Part shown: positions 35,456 through 43,316 of the stretch, one piece after another | How the letters are laid out: the number at the start of each line of letters is the position of its first letter | How positions within the stretch are numbered: the stretch's first letter is position 1 | From: Jeotgalibacillus malaysiensis | Lineage (GTDB): Bacteria > Bacillota > Bacilli > Bacillales > Jeotgalibacillaceae | NCBI GenBank assembly: GCA_000818095.1 | Contig: CP009416.1 | Location: 1,096,001 to 1,160,000 of the forward strand | Direction of reading: 5' to 3' | DNA: 64,000 nt | Notes under the pieces: model-generated | What the model was told of the DNA's origin: nothing | The model's input: only the letters and a program-made list of their open reading frames with translations | Databases searched by the model: none | Made by a program: the position numbers and the translations under genes

Positions 35456-36625
35456 TTAACTGACTGCAACCCTTTTTCTAAGAGAAAAGGCAACCAGACA
35501 CAGTCCGATCGTCACCAGCAGGATTGAAATAAAGTAAAAGAATCCTTCAGTGAAAAATTCAATAATTAATCCGCCGATCGCAGGACCACCAATACTGCCA
35601 AGACTAAATGCCACACCGCACATAATATTACCGGCAGGAAGCAGGTGTTTTGGCAGCAGGTCTGTCATATAGCTGATACCGAGTGAAAAAGTCGATCCTG
35701 TAGCCATACCCGCTGTAAAAAAGGCTAATGTCAGCCACAAAGGAGATGAACCGGCAAGACCGGCCATGACAAAGCAGACAGCCCCGACAAATAACACACT
35801 CATCAATATCCGATGACGTCCGTATTTATCGCTCAGCATACCAAGCGGCAGCTGAAATACAATTGCCCCGATTGAAAAAGCAGGAAGAATATAAGCAATT
35901 GCACCCGCTTCAATTCCATTTCTCAAGGCATAGATCGGAAAGTTTCCATGTAAAGATGCTTCGAGAAAGCCGTAACTGAGCGGGGGAAGGAAAGCAACCC
36001 ACGCATATTTCCATACCTGGCTGAAGCGTCTCATTGTTCCGAAAAACGAAGTGGATTCACCGCCGCCATGATCAGGAAAATCATTTCTCAGTAAGAATAC
36101 AAACCCCCACGTCACAAATGTAAGGATACCTGAGAAAACAAATGGCAATGTCGCGTTGATTTCCACTAGCGAGCTCATAGCCGGTCCGATTGCAAAGCCA
36201 AACGAGAAAAATAATCCATACACTGCAATATTTCTTCCGCGCCGGTGAGCTTCAGAAAACGAAGTGATCCACGTCTGAGTAGAAAAATGCAGCATGTTAT
36301 CCCCAATTCCAATCAGCAGCCTGAGCACAAACCAGAACCAGAATGATTGCCATAAAGGAAATGCGAGCAAAGACAGCCCGACTACAAGACCTCCGACAAT
36401 AATCATCGGCTTGTACCCAAACCGCCTGAGCGGAGCCTCCATCAATGGAGAAGCAATCAGAATGCCTATGTAAATACCGGTTGCATGCAGACCGTTCATT
36501 GCAGAAGAAACGCCCTGCTGTTCAAAGATAATTGCAATAAGTGGAAGGAGCATTCCCTGAGAAAACCCGGAAATCGCAACAATCCCAACCAAAATCCAAA
36601 AACGAGTTCTTGCTGAAACACCCAT
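35456..36625 (-). CDS. MFS transporter (YfkF-like)
   Basis: A 389-residue major facilitator with 12 predicted helices. The start S-A-R-T-R-F-W-I-L-V-G-I-V-A-I-S-G-F-S-Q-G precedes helix 1. The loop 2-3 motif appears as R-R-F-G-Y-K-P and its repeat-half counterpart as D-K-Y-G-R-H-R. It resembles the Bacillus YfkF-type permeases, whose substrate is unknown; drug efflux is often assumed. AGGAG lies upstream of the ATG. It is upstream of zosA on the same strand, separated by a terminator-like hairpin. Confidence 0.85.
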   Translation of the reverse strand: MGVSARTRFWILVGIVAISGFSQGMLLPLIAIIFEQQGVSSAMNGLHATGIYIGILIASPLMEAPLRRFGYKPMIIVGGLVVGLSLLAFPLWQSFWFWFVLRLLIGIGDNMLHFSTQTWITSFSEAHRRGRNIAVYGLFFSFGFAIGPAMSSLVEINATLPFVFSGILTFVTWGFVFLLRNDFPDHGGGESTSFFGTMRRFSQVWKYAWVAFLPPLSYGFLEASLHGNFPIYALRNGIEAGAIAYILPAFSIGAIVFQLPLGMLSDKYGRHRILMSVLFVGAVCFVMAGLAGSSPLWLTLAFFTAGMATGSTFSLGISYMTDLLPKHLLPAGNIMCGVAFSLGSIGGPAIGGLIIEFFTEGFFYFISILLVTIGLCLVAFSLRKRVAVS

Positions 36626-36688
36626 ATTAAAACTCCTGACTGAAGTAAATTCATCTAAATGAAAAAGTTAATGATTGTACCTGCACAC

Positions 36689-36813
36689 GTGATTGGAGCA
36701 AAAGGTGCGAGACTCCTGCGGCGGGAAGGGCCCGCTGAGACCCCGCAGACGCGCAGCGATGAGGAGGCTCACCGGACCGGCCGCGGAAAGCGAGCGCCTT
36801 TTGCGGAAATCAC
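36689..36813 (+). repeat. Structured intergenic repeat, family R, copy 2
   Basis: About 125 bp upstream of the OsmC-family gene. Arms GTGATT...GCAAAAGG pair with CCTTTTGC...AATCAC. The core begins GAGACTCCTGCGGCGGG and ends CCGCGGAAAGCGAG. With copy 3 in the opposite orientation it flanks the OsmC-family gene. Confidence 0.88.
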
Positions 36814-36884
36814 AATGCTATATAAAAAAGATATACCCATAAGCAAAATAATCGAGTTACATAAAAGACAACGCTATAATCTTA

Positions 36885-36899
36885 CTATAATATTTATAT
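36885..36899 (+). promoter_or_regulatory. Possible PerR box before the OsmC-family gene
   Basis: CTATAATATTTATAT matches 11 of 14 specified positions of the PerR/Fur-type 7-1-7 box and lies 19 bases before the ATG, in an AT-rich promoter region where chance matches are easy. Confidence 0.3.
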
Positions 36900-36917
36900 A
36901 GAAAGAAGGAGATCCTC

Positions 36918-37298
36918 ATGGAATTTAAAATGAAGGAAGGCGGATTTACAACGGACCTTGAATACGGAGAGCTTCATATTTCCGGAAATGAAGAGTACGG
37001 TTTCCGCCCATACCAGCTGCTTGTATCATCTGTAGCAGTCTGCAGCGGCGGTGTATTACGGAAAGTGCTTGAAAGAATGCGTATGGAGTTTACTGATATT
37101 AAAGTCAATACTGAGATTGAGCGTAACGAGAAAGAAGCGAACCGCGTAGAAAAAATCCATATGCATTTTACGATTAAAGGAGATCTGAAAGAAGAGAAGG
37201 TTAAAAAAGCGCTGGAAGTAACACGCAGAAACTGTTCGATGGTACAGTCAGTGAAGGATAGCATTGAGATTACAGAGAGCTTTGAAATCAAAGCATAA
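36918..37298 (+). CDS. OsmC/Ohr-family protein
   Basis: A 126-residue OsmC-fold protein. The two redox cysteines of the OsmC/Ohr/YhfA superfamily are in place: Cys42 in S-S-V-A-V-C-S-G-G-V-L and Cys106 in R-R-N-C-S-M-V-Q-S-V. Their spacing is that of thiol-dependent organic hydroperoxide reductases, so peroxide detoxification is likely, although the subgroup (OsmC, Ohr or YhfA-like) cannot be settled. AAGGAG precedes the ATG. Monocistronic with a strong terminator; a repeat and a PerR-like box lie upstream. Confidence 0.87.
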   Translation: MEFKMKEGGFTTDLEYGELHISGNEEYGFRPYQLLVSSVAVCSGGVLRKVLERMRMEFTDIKVNTEIERNEKEANRVEKIHMHFTIKGDLKEEKVKKALEVTRRNCSMVQSVKDSIEITESFEIKA

Positions 37299-37346
37299 TA
37301 AAAGCCGGTTTATTCTTTATTTAAAAGAGTAAACCGGCTTTTATGG
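37298..37346 (+). terminator. Terminator after OsmC-family gene
   Basis: A perfect 15-bp stem ATAAAAGCCGGTTTA/TAAACCGGCTTTTAT. The 180 bases after it (37347-37525) hold nothing recognisable. Confidence 0.9.
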
Positions 37347-37525
37347 TATTCGTGTTTTTATCATACTTTCCATATATACGCACTTTTTATTTCACAAGCG
37401 CTTCTCATCACTCTCCTTTTTAAAGGTTTTGTCAGAATGATCTGAAGCAGCCCCCCTCTTTCTTGAATGTAAATGTAGTATAGCATGATTTTTAAATAGT
37501 GTAAATATTCAAAATAGATAATTAA

Positions 37526-37562
37526 TTAAAAAGTACCGGAATCTGATTGGATCCGGTACTTT
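37526..37562 (-). terminator. Probable terminator of yfkAB
   Basis: Stem AAAGTACCGGA/TCCGGTACTTT with CTTTTTAATT following on the minus strand. It lies beyond repeat copy 3, about 200 bases after the yfkAB stop. Confidence 0.75.
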
Positions 37563-37595
37563 GGATTTATTATTCAGATAGTTGAGCGGCGAATG

Positions 37596-37722
37596 GCAGA
37601 TGATTGAAGCTTCAGGCGGACGCTTTCCGTGGCCGGGCGGTGAGCCAGCAGGCTGCGCCATGCTTTGTCTCACCTGTCCCTTCCTGCCACAGGAGTCGCC
37701 GCCTTACGCTTCAATCATCTGC
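37596..37722 (-). repeat. Structured intergenic repeat, family R, copy 3
   Basis: About 127 bp with a perfect 15-bp outer inverted repeat (GCAGATGATTGAAGC / GCTTCAATCATCTGC), the best-preserved terminal stem of the family in this window. It lies in the 3' untranslated region of yfkAB. Confidence 0.9.
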
Positions 37723-37757
37723 TGTGCAAATATAATACTGCTTATCATAATTATTTC

Positions 37758-38879
37758 TTATTTAGACAGTAATGCACTTCTCTTTGTAAAGTCAGCGTCT
37801 TTATAATACATGTCTTTCACTAGTAAATTCGGGCCGAGGCAGCTGACTGCGGGGCAGTGACAGTTAACGCTTTTGGCTTCTTCTGTTGTCATCCATTTAT
37901 TGAAAACATCAGGCAGGCTGTCCTGCTGGATGTTGCCGAGTGGTGGTGTGTTGTTAAAGTCAGTAACGATGACGTCTCCGGTGAAGACACTGACATTCAG
38001 ACGGGAGCGGCCGTCAGGATCGTTTCTGACCGTCACATTTTTTTCACTATAGAGACGTTTTAAGAGATCCCGGTCTTTTTCAGAAGTGCTGCACGCATAA
38101 AATGGCAGCGTGCCAAACAGCATCCACGTATCCTGATCACGAATTGAAAGCAGGTGTTCAATTGCTTCACGGGTTTCTTCCAACGTTAGCGTTTCAAGTG
38201 ATTCAGCAAAGTTTGAAGGGTACATTGGGTGTATTTCATGTCTCGCACATTTCATATCGTCTACAACTTCACGGTGAATCCGCTCAATATGAGGCAGCGT
38301 CTTTTTATTCAGCATTGTTTCGGCTGACACCATAACGCCCGCTTCACTTAACGCACGGCTGTTATCGATCATCTTTTTGAAAAGTGCTTCCCGCTGCGTC
38401 TCAGAAGGCTTGCGTTCCATCCGGGCAAAGCCTGTATGAATGAACTCTTCAACTGTTCCCCAATTATGTGAAATATGTAATACATCAAGATAAGGAATGA
38501 TCGGCTCATACCGCTTCAGGTCAATGGTCAGGTTTGAATTCATCTGTGTCCGTACGCCTCTTTCGTGCGCGTATTTCATAAGAGGAAGTACTGTGTTTTC
38601 AACTGACTTTTTCGACAACATCGGCTCACCGCCTGTAATGCTGAGCGTTCTGAGGTGTTCAATTTCATCCAGACGCTTTAAAATTAGATTCATATCAAGC
38701 GTTTCAGGATCTTTATTGGAAAGGCTGTATCCAACCGCACAATGGGCGCATCTCATATTGCAGAGAGTCGTTGTGGTAAATTCAATATTGGATAACGTCA
38801 TTTTTCCAAACTGCTTCATATCTTCATAAGCTTCCCATGGATCATAGGAAGTTGTAATTGGTTGCCTGGTTATTGTCAT
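37758..38879 (-). CDS. yfkAB: Radical SAM protein YfkAB
   Basis: A 373-residue radical SAM enzyme closely matching B. subtilis YfkAB. The [4Fe-4S]-binding C-x3-C-x2-C is T-L-C-N-M-R-C-A-H-C (Cys40, 44, 47); S-I-T-G-G-E-P-M-L is the glycine-rich SAM segment. The C-terminal C-H-C-P-A-V-S-C-L-G-P suggests an auxiliary cluster. The reaction is unknown. Family features such as H-N-W-G-T, V-S-A-E-T-M-L-N-K and H-E-I-H-P-M-Y-P-S are intact. AAAGGAG precedes the ATG. Confidence 0.93.
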   Translation of the reverse strand: MTITRQPITTSYDPWEAYEDMKQFGKMTLSNIEFTTTTLCNMRCAHCAVGYSLSNKDPETLDMNLILKRLDEIEHLRTLSITGGEPMLSKKSVENTVLPLMKYAHERGVRTQMNSNLTIDLKRYEPIIPYLDVLHISHNWGTVEEFIHTGFARMERKPSETQREALFKKMIDNSRALSEAGVMVSAETMLNKKTLPHIERIHREVVDDMKCARHEIHPMYPSNFAESLETLTLEETREAIEHLLSIRDQDTWMLFGTLPFYACSTSEKDRDLLKRLYSEKNVTVRNDPDGRSRLNVSVFTGDVIVTDFNNTPPLGNIQQDSLPDVFNKWMTTEEAKSVNCHCPAVSCLGPNLLVKDMYYKDADFTKRSALLSK

Positions 38880-39011
38880 GTTAAAATCTCCTTTTCTTTA
38901 ACTATGTCAGTATGAAAAAATTGCAGGAAGAAGTCAATGGATATTCAGGGAAAGTTGCAGAAATAAGCAGAATCCGTTACGATAAGGACGGATTTGAAAG
39001 GAGTGAGAGGC

Positions 39012-39200
39012 ATGGGTAATGCTATTCACGATAATGACTCGCAGGTACTATACCTGAAGCAGCGTTTATCAATGTTTTTAGAAGTGCTGGAATCCGTAGA
39101 TGCAGAAAGTACTGATCTTGAAGATATCGACCGTATGATTCAGATGCTTGATGATTTGGAATTAAAGGTACAGCAGTTTAAAAAAGACGATAACGAATAA
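39012..39200 (+). CDS. SE1561 family small helical protein
   Basis: A 62-residue protein, helical throughout, matching the Bacillales SE1561 family: G-x-A-I-H-D near the start, Y-L-K-Q-R-L-S-M-F-L-E-V-L-E-S (16-30) and D-I-D-R-M-I-Q-M-L-D-D-L-E near the end. Function unknown. The start at 39012 has AAAGGAG eight bases upstream; the ATG at 38994 overlaps that site. It diverges from yfkAB. Confidence 0.85.
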   Translation: MGNAIHDNDSQVLYLKQRLSMFLEVLESVDAESTDLEDIDRMIQMLDDLELKVQQFKKDDNE

Positions 39201-39245
39201 CAAGCAGGCCTGCGGGTCTGTTTTTTATGTTTGCTGGAAGTAACC

Positions 39246-39367
39246 GTTGAGCTGCGTTTCAGGGGGACGCTTTCCGGACGGTTGTTGCTGAGCCTCCTCG
39301 GCTTCGCCTGTGGGGTCTCAGCTTCCAACTAATCGTCCCGGAGTCGCCCTCTTCCACTCCGCTCAAC
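39246..39367 (-). repeat. Structured intergenic repeat, family R, copy 4
   Basis: About 122 bp, arms GTTGAGC/GCTCAAC. The central part differs from other copies (GCTGAG/CTCAGC stem) while the flanks GGGGGACGCTTTCC and GGAGTCGCCC are conserved. With copy 5 it forms an inverted pair 158 bases apart in the 557-bp gap before the fumarase gene. Confidence 0.85.
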
Positions 39368-39525
39368 TCAGTATTTGAGAAATATAAAAAGCATCAGTGT
39401 ATCGTTAGTATTGTAAGTGTTTTATACCGTTTCAAAACCATTTAAGAAAGATATGTCGTCGACAGAATTGGTTTAACCTTCAAACTTGGGTGTAAAGAAC
39501 GTTATAAGAATAAAAAGCTAATTAA

Positions 39526-39648
39526 GTTGATTGGAGTGATAGGTGCGAGACTCCTGCGGCAGGAAGGGCCTGGTAAGACCCCGCAGGCGCAGCCGAGGAG
39601 GCTTGCCGGACCGGCTGCGGAAAGCGAGTACCTCCCACGGAAATCAAC
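39526..39648 (+). repeat. Structured intergenic repeat, family R, copy 5
   Basis: About 123 bp, arms GTTGATT/AATCAAC with inner GTG/CAC and GGT/ACC pairs. The central stem is GGTAAG/CTTGCC, changed together relative to GGTGAG/CTCACC in other copies. It lies upstream of the fumarase promoter region; the frame it leaves open in front of the fumarase gene is not coding. Confidence 0.88.
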
Positions 39649-39671
39649 GGTTAATAAAAACCTCACCATTC

Positions 39672-39685
39672 AGAAAACGTTTACA
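39672..39685 (+). promoter_or_regulatory. CcpA cre-like site upstream of fumarase
   Basis: AGAAAACGTTTACA matches the cre consensus TGWAANCGNTNWCA at all positions but the first. A TATAAT at 39716-39721 is the likely -10 of the fumarase promoter, its -35 being weak. Confidence 0.5.
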
Positions 39686-39757
39686 AACACCCTTTCCTTC
39701 AATAAAGCACCGGGTTATAATAAATTCGTTGAGTTTTGGGAGAGGGGAATACATAAA

Positions 39758-41293
39758 ATGAATATTGAAGCATTAGAGAATAGTTTATACGAACTGATTG
39801 TTGAGACATCAACAAACCTGCCAAAGGATGTGCGCCGTGCAATCCGCAAAGCGAAGGCGCAGGAAAATGCAGGGACGCGTGCAGCGATTAGTCTTGCAAC
39901 GATCACACAAAATATCCAGATGGCTGATGAGAAAGTATCGCCAATCTGTCAGGACACGGGTCTTCCGACATTTAAAATCAAAACACCTGTTGGCGTCAAT
40001 CAGCTTGAAATATCTGCAGCGATTAAGCGGGCAATGGTACGCGCGACGAATGATGGAAAAATGCGTCCGAACTCAGTGGATTCAATTACCGGTGAAAACA
40101 GCGGTGATAATCTGGGTGAAGGGCTGCCTGTCATTAAATACGAACAGTGGGAAAAGGACGATATTGATATCCGCCTGATTTTAAAAGGCGGGGGCTGTGA
40201 GAATAAAAACATTCAATACAGTCTTCCATGTGAACTTGATGGTTTAGGCAGAGCGGGTCGCGACCTTGATGGTATCCGCAAATGTATTATGCATTCTGTC
40301 TATCAGGCACAGGGTCAGGGCTGCAGCGCAGGATTTATCGGTGTAGGCATCGGGGGAGACCGTTCTTCAGGTTACGATCTTGCAAAAGCGCAGTTGTTCC
40401 GTTCTTCTGAAGATGTGAATCCGAATGAGGATCTGCGAAAGCTTGAAGAATATGTGATGGACCATGCAAATGAGCTTGGGATCGGCACAATGGGCTTTGG
40501 CGGGGAAACGACTTTACTTGGCTGCAAGGTTGGTGTGATGCACCGTATTCCTGCAAGCTTCTTTGTATCTGTTGCCTATAATTGCTGGGCATTCAGACGA
40601 CTTGGCATCACAGTTGGTGCTGACAGCGGTGAGATTAAGGAATGGCTTTATCAGGAAGGCGAGAAGATCTCATTCGATGAGGATCAGGCAGAAACGCCTG
40701 ATGAAAAGCCTGAGGTTATCAGACTGACTGCACCGATTTCAGAAGAACAGATCCGTACGCTGAAAGTGGGAGACGTTGTACAGATTGACGGCATGATGTA
40801 TACAGGCCGCGACGCCATCCACAAATACCTGAGTGACAATGACTCACCGGTTGATCTGAATGGACAGGTCATTTATCACTGTGGTCCCGTAATGTTAAAG
40901 GATGAAGAAGGCAACTGGCATGTAAAAGCAGCAGGTCCGACGACTTCAATCCGTGAAGAGCCTTACCAGGGAGATATTATGAAGAGGTTCGGTATCCGTG
41001 CAGTGATTGGTAAAGGCGGCATGGGACCAAAAACGCTGAAGGCACTTGAAGAGCACGGCGGTGTTTATTTAAATGCGATCGGTGGTGCAGCACAGTATTA
41101 TGCTGACTGTATCCAGGGTGTAGAAGGCGTTGACCTGATGCAATTTGGTGTGCCGGAAGCGATGTGGCATCTGCGCGTAAAAGGTTTTACAGCAGTTGTG
41201 ACAATGGATTCGCATGGGAACAGTCTGCATAAAGATGTTGACCAGTCTTCACTTGAGAAGCTGTCACGCTTTAAAGAGAAGGTTTTTAGTTAA
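39758..41293 (+). CDS. fumA: Class I (iron-sulfur) fumarate hydratase
   Basis: A 511-residue class I fumarase, with the alpha and beta regions fused as in E. coli FumA/FumB, catalysing fumarate + water = malate in the TCA cycle. The [4Fe-4S] ligands are in S-P-I-C-Q-D-T-G-L-P (Cys64), G-Q-G-C-S-A-G-F-I-G and L-L-G-C-K-V-G-V. The C-terminal catalytic region has G-P-T-T-S-I-R and G-K-G-G-M-G. B. subtilis uses the iron-free class II FumC, so an oxygen-sensitive enzyme here is notable. The open frame begins far upstream inside repeat copy 5; the true start at 39758 has GAGGGGA before it. A cre-like site suggests glucose control. Confidence 0.95.
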   Translation: MNIEALENSLYELIVETSTNLPKDVRRAIRKAKAQENAGTRAAISLATITQNIQMADEKVSPICQDTGLPTFKIKTPVGVNQLEISAAIKRAMVRATNDGKMRPNSVDSITGENSGDNLGEGLPVIKYEQWEKDDIDIRLILKGGGCENKNIQYSLPCELDGLGRAGRDLDGIRKCIMHSVYQAQGQGCSAGFIGVGIGGDRSSGYDLAKAQLFRSSEDVNPNEDLRKLEEYVMDHANELGIGTMGFGGETTLLGCKVGVMHRIPASFFVSVAYNCWAFRRLGITVGADSGEIKEWLYQEGEKISFDEDQAETPDEKPEVIRLTAPISEEQIRTLKVGDVVQIDGMMYTGRDAIHKYLSDNDSPVDLNGQVIYHCGPVMLKDEEGNWHVKAAGPTTSIREEPYQGDIMKRFGIRAVIGKGGMGPKTLKALEEHGGVYLNAIGGAAQYYADCIQGVEGVDLMQFGVPEAMWHLRVKGFTAVVTMDSHGNSLHKDVDQSSLEKLSRFKEKVFS

Positions 41294-41301
41294 GTGTTAA
41301 T

Positions 41302-41342
41302 AGAGCATCTTTCTGATCTTATGGTCGGGGAGGTGCTTTTTT
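41302..41342 (+). terminator. Terminator after fumarase gene
   Basis: Stem AGAGCATCT/AGGTGCTTT with inner CTGATC/GGTCGG pairing and six T residues. Confidence 0.8.
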
Positions 41343-41367
41343 GAGGTTAAGGCTTCTGGAGTTTTTA

Positions 41368-41544
41368 GGTCACCTTCGCAGCATTTCAGCTCACCCTGCA
41401 GAATTTTCGGGTCATCTTCTCAACATTTCAGGTCACAAAAACGTGGTTGCCCCATTTTGCGGTCACGTTCTTCAATTTTCAGGTCACCCTCCGAAAATCT
41501 CTGGTCACCCCCACACAATCTCAGGTCACCCCCCAACCTCTCAA
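41368..41544 (-). repeat. Degenerate 21-nt periodic array 2 (core GGTGACC on minus strand)
   Basis: Eight units with core GGTCACC on the plus strand start at 41368, 41389, 41410, 41431, 41461, 41482, 41503 and 41524: spacing 21, 21, 21, 30, 21, 21, 21. Read on the minus strand, the 30-nt unit is the fourth, exactly as in array 1, and the array is entered through GTTGGGGGG (41529-41537), also as in array 1. Minus-strand heptads would read D-L-K-x-x-x-G but contain an in-frame TGA. A plus-strand frame from a TTG at 41341 stays open with I-S-G-H-P heptads; its apparent ribosome site is part of the terminator. Confidence 0.8.
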
Positions 41545-41565
41545 AAATGTGGGTGCTTTTTCTAT

Positions 41566-41594
41566 GTATGCGACCAACTGAACTGCACAATTTA
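41566..41594 (+). promoter_or_regulatory. Possible SigG promoter of pdaA
   Basis: GTATG, 17-base spacer, CAATTTA; one mismatch and a one-base-short spacer relative to GHATR-N18-CATNHTA. The B. subtilis homologue is transcribed in the forespore. Confidence 0.4.
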
Positions 41595-41614
41595 AACTAA
41601 GAAAGGAGGCAGAT

Positions 41615-42378
41615 ATGAAAACATTTTATTCAATCACAGCTGCACTGTTTTTATTTCTCGGATTCACGCTCTCAGTCCATGCAGAAACGCATCACTGGGG
41701 ATTTAAACGGTCAGTGGACGGTGAGCAGCCTGATGCAGGTGCAATGTACAATTATTTATTAGAAAAGCACGGTGCTTACTATAAAGGGTCCCCTGAAGAG
41801 AAAATTGTATACTTCACCTTTGATAATGGTTTTGAAAATGGGTATACAGAGGAAATTCTTGATGTATTAAAAGAAGAAAAAGTGCCGGCGACCTTCTTTT
41901 TAACAGGGCATTACCTCGAAAGTGCTACCCCTTTAGTGAAAAAAATGGTGAAAGACGGTCATATCATTGGTAATCACTCATGGGGCATCCTGATTTTTCA
42001 ACGCTCAGAGAAGCACCGATGAAAGAAGAGTGGGCTAAGGTTAAAAAGAAAACTGATGAACTGACAGGACAGAAGGAAATGAAATATGTCCGCCCGCCTG
42101 AAGGTCTATTTAATGAGCTCTCTATAAAGGTCGCAAATGATGAGGGTTATACGCATGTCTTTTGGTCACTGGCATTTGTTGACTGGTACCATGAGAAGCC
42201 TCAGGGAGCGGATTATGCTTACAATGAAATCATGAAGCAGCTGCATCCTGGTGCTGTGATCCTGCTGCACACTGTGTCACCGGACAATGCAGGTGCACTT
42301 CAGCGGGTCATTCAGGATATGAAAAGTGAGGGGTATAAGTTCGAAACGCTTGACCACCTGACGAAGAACCAATCCTAA
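41615..42378 (+). pseudogene. pdaA: PdaA-type spore-cortex peptidoglycan deacetylase, single-base frameshift
   Basis: Two overlapping frames give one polysaccharide deacetylase of the PdaA family, which removes acetyl groups during muramic delta-lactam formation in the spore cortex, needed for germination. Frame 1 (41615-42022) has a signal peptide and motif 1 T-F-D-N-G; frame 2 (from about 41980) has Y-V-R-P-P-E-G, F-W-S-L-A-F-V-D-W and L-L-H-T-V-S. The break lies at a GGGG run (41982-41985), inside the metal-binding H-S-W-x-H motif. One added base restores H-S-W-G-H-P-D-F-S. All other motifs are intact, so the loss is recent or an assembly error. Confidence 0.88.
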
Positions 42379-42401
42379 AACGGGCAGCAGCCCGTTTTTT
42401 C
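42377..42401 (+). terminator. Terminator after pdaA
   Basis: Stem AAACGGGC/GCCCGTTT, six T residues. Confidence 0.92.
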
Positions 42402-42445
42402 AATGTCTGCATGTTATAATCAGAAGAAAAAAAGGCGTGAAACTG

Positions 42446-43312
42446 ATGTGGCAGCATGAAATCAATGTACAGGGTCCTTATGATTTTAAACGTGTACTTG
42501 ACCGGATGAGTCTGGATCCGCTTGTCTCAATGGATAAAGCGGCACTCCGGCTTTCTCTGCCGTTTGAAAGTGAGCAGAAGCAGGCAGTACATATTACATT
42601 TACAGGCAGCAAGGCAGAGCCTTCTTTTAACATTGAAGGGCAGACTGATCAGAAGGAAGCGATTCAGTTCGTGCAGCGTGTCCTTCAGCTCGAACGGGGA
42701 CTGCATGAGATTCATGAGCATTTTAAAGAATCAACGTTGAAAGCAATTTTTAATGAACACGCCGGTACACCGCTTGTACTTGAACCATCTCCTTACAGCT
42801 GTCTATTGAAAAGCGTCATTCACCAGCAGTTGAATATGTCATTTGCAGCAACGCTGACTGAGCGGTTTGTGAAAAATTTCGGTGAACAGGTGGACAATGT
42901 ATGGTTTTATCCTGACCCTGAGACTGTCGCTGAGATTCCAATTGAATGCTTAAGAGACATGCAGTTCAGTCAGCGGAAGGCTGAATATCTGATCGGGATC
43001 GGCGAGAAGCTGTCTTCAGGTGAACTGGATCTGATTGAACTGAGTAAAAAAGATGATGAAGAGGTCATTAAAGAATTAGTAAAGATCAGAGGAATTGGCC
43101 CCTGGACTGCTCAGAGTGTGCTATTATTTGGGTTTGGCAGAATGAATATTTTTCTGCCGGCTGATATTGGTATTCAAAATGCATTAAAAAAGCATTTTCA
43201 ATTAAATGAAAAGCCCGCTTTAGATGAAATGGAGAAATGGCAGCAGGACTGGCGTCCGTATTCAAGCTATGCCTCCCTTTATTTATGGCGGAGCATTGAA
43301 ACAGGGAAGTGA
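42446..43312 (+). CDS. yfjP: DNA-3-methyladenine glycosylase II-type protein (YfjP)
   Basis: A 288-residue HhH-GPD DNA glycosylase that removes alkylated bases such as 3-methyladenine. The helix-hairpin-helix G-I-G-P-W-T-A-Q (about residues 217-224) is followed by catalytic Asp in [16 protein letters not shown] is typical of AlkA-type enzymes. No iron-sulfur cysteines at the C-terminus. I use ATG 42446 because AAGGCGTGA is better spaced for it than for GTG 42437. The stop is 5 bases before the next start; the same yfjP-yfjO neighbours occur in B. subtilis. Confidence 0.9.
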   Translation: MWQHEINVQGPYDFKRVLDRMSLDPLVSMDKAALRLSLPFESEQKQAVHITFTGSKAEPSFNIEGQTDQKEAIQFVQRVLQLERGLHEIHEHFKESTLKAIFNEHAGTPLVLEPSPYSCLLKSVIHQQLNMSFAATLTERFVKNFGEQVDNVWFYPDPETVAEIPIECLRDMQFSQRKAEYLIGIGEKLSSGELDLIELSKKDDEEVIKELVKIRGIGPWTAQSVLLFGFGRMNIFLPADIGIQNALKKHFQLNEKPALDEMEKWQQDWRPYSSYASLYLWRSIETGK

Positions 43313-43316
43313 CAAG

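Noticed and set aside
36659..36901. Small ORF upstream of the OsmC-family gene
   Set aside because: It is translation of repeat copy 2, lacking a ribosome site and any family resemblance.
37385..37400. cre-like sequence around AAGCGCTT
   Set aside because: It does not fit TGWAANCGNTNWCA in any register and is not in a promoter.
38994..39011. Upstream ATG for the SE1561-family protein
   Set aside because: It overlaps the AAAGGAG site that serves the ATG at 39012.
39527..39757. Long N-terminal extension of the fumarase
   Set aside because: The open frame runs through repeat copy 5; GAGGGGA and the family start place the real start at 39758.
41368..41544. Regular short repeats suggesting a CRISPR array
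   Set aside because: Cores are only 7-10 bp and degenerate, the period is 21 nt, and there are no cas genes in the window.
41341..41595. TTG-started ORF with I-S-G-H-P heptads across array 2
   Set aside because: Its ribosome-site-like GGGGAGGTG is part of the fumarase terminator, the rest of the frame looks random, and the opposite strand gives equally regular heptads. Not called, but noted under the array.
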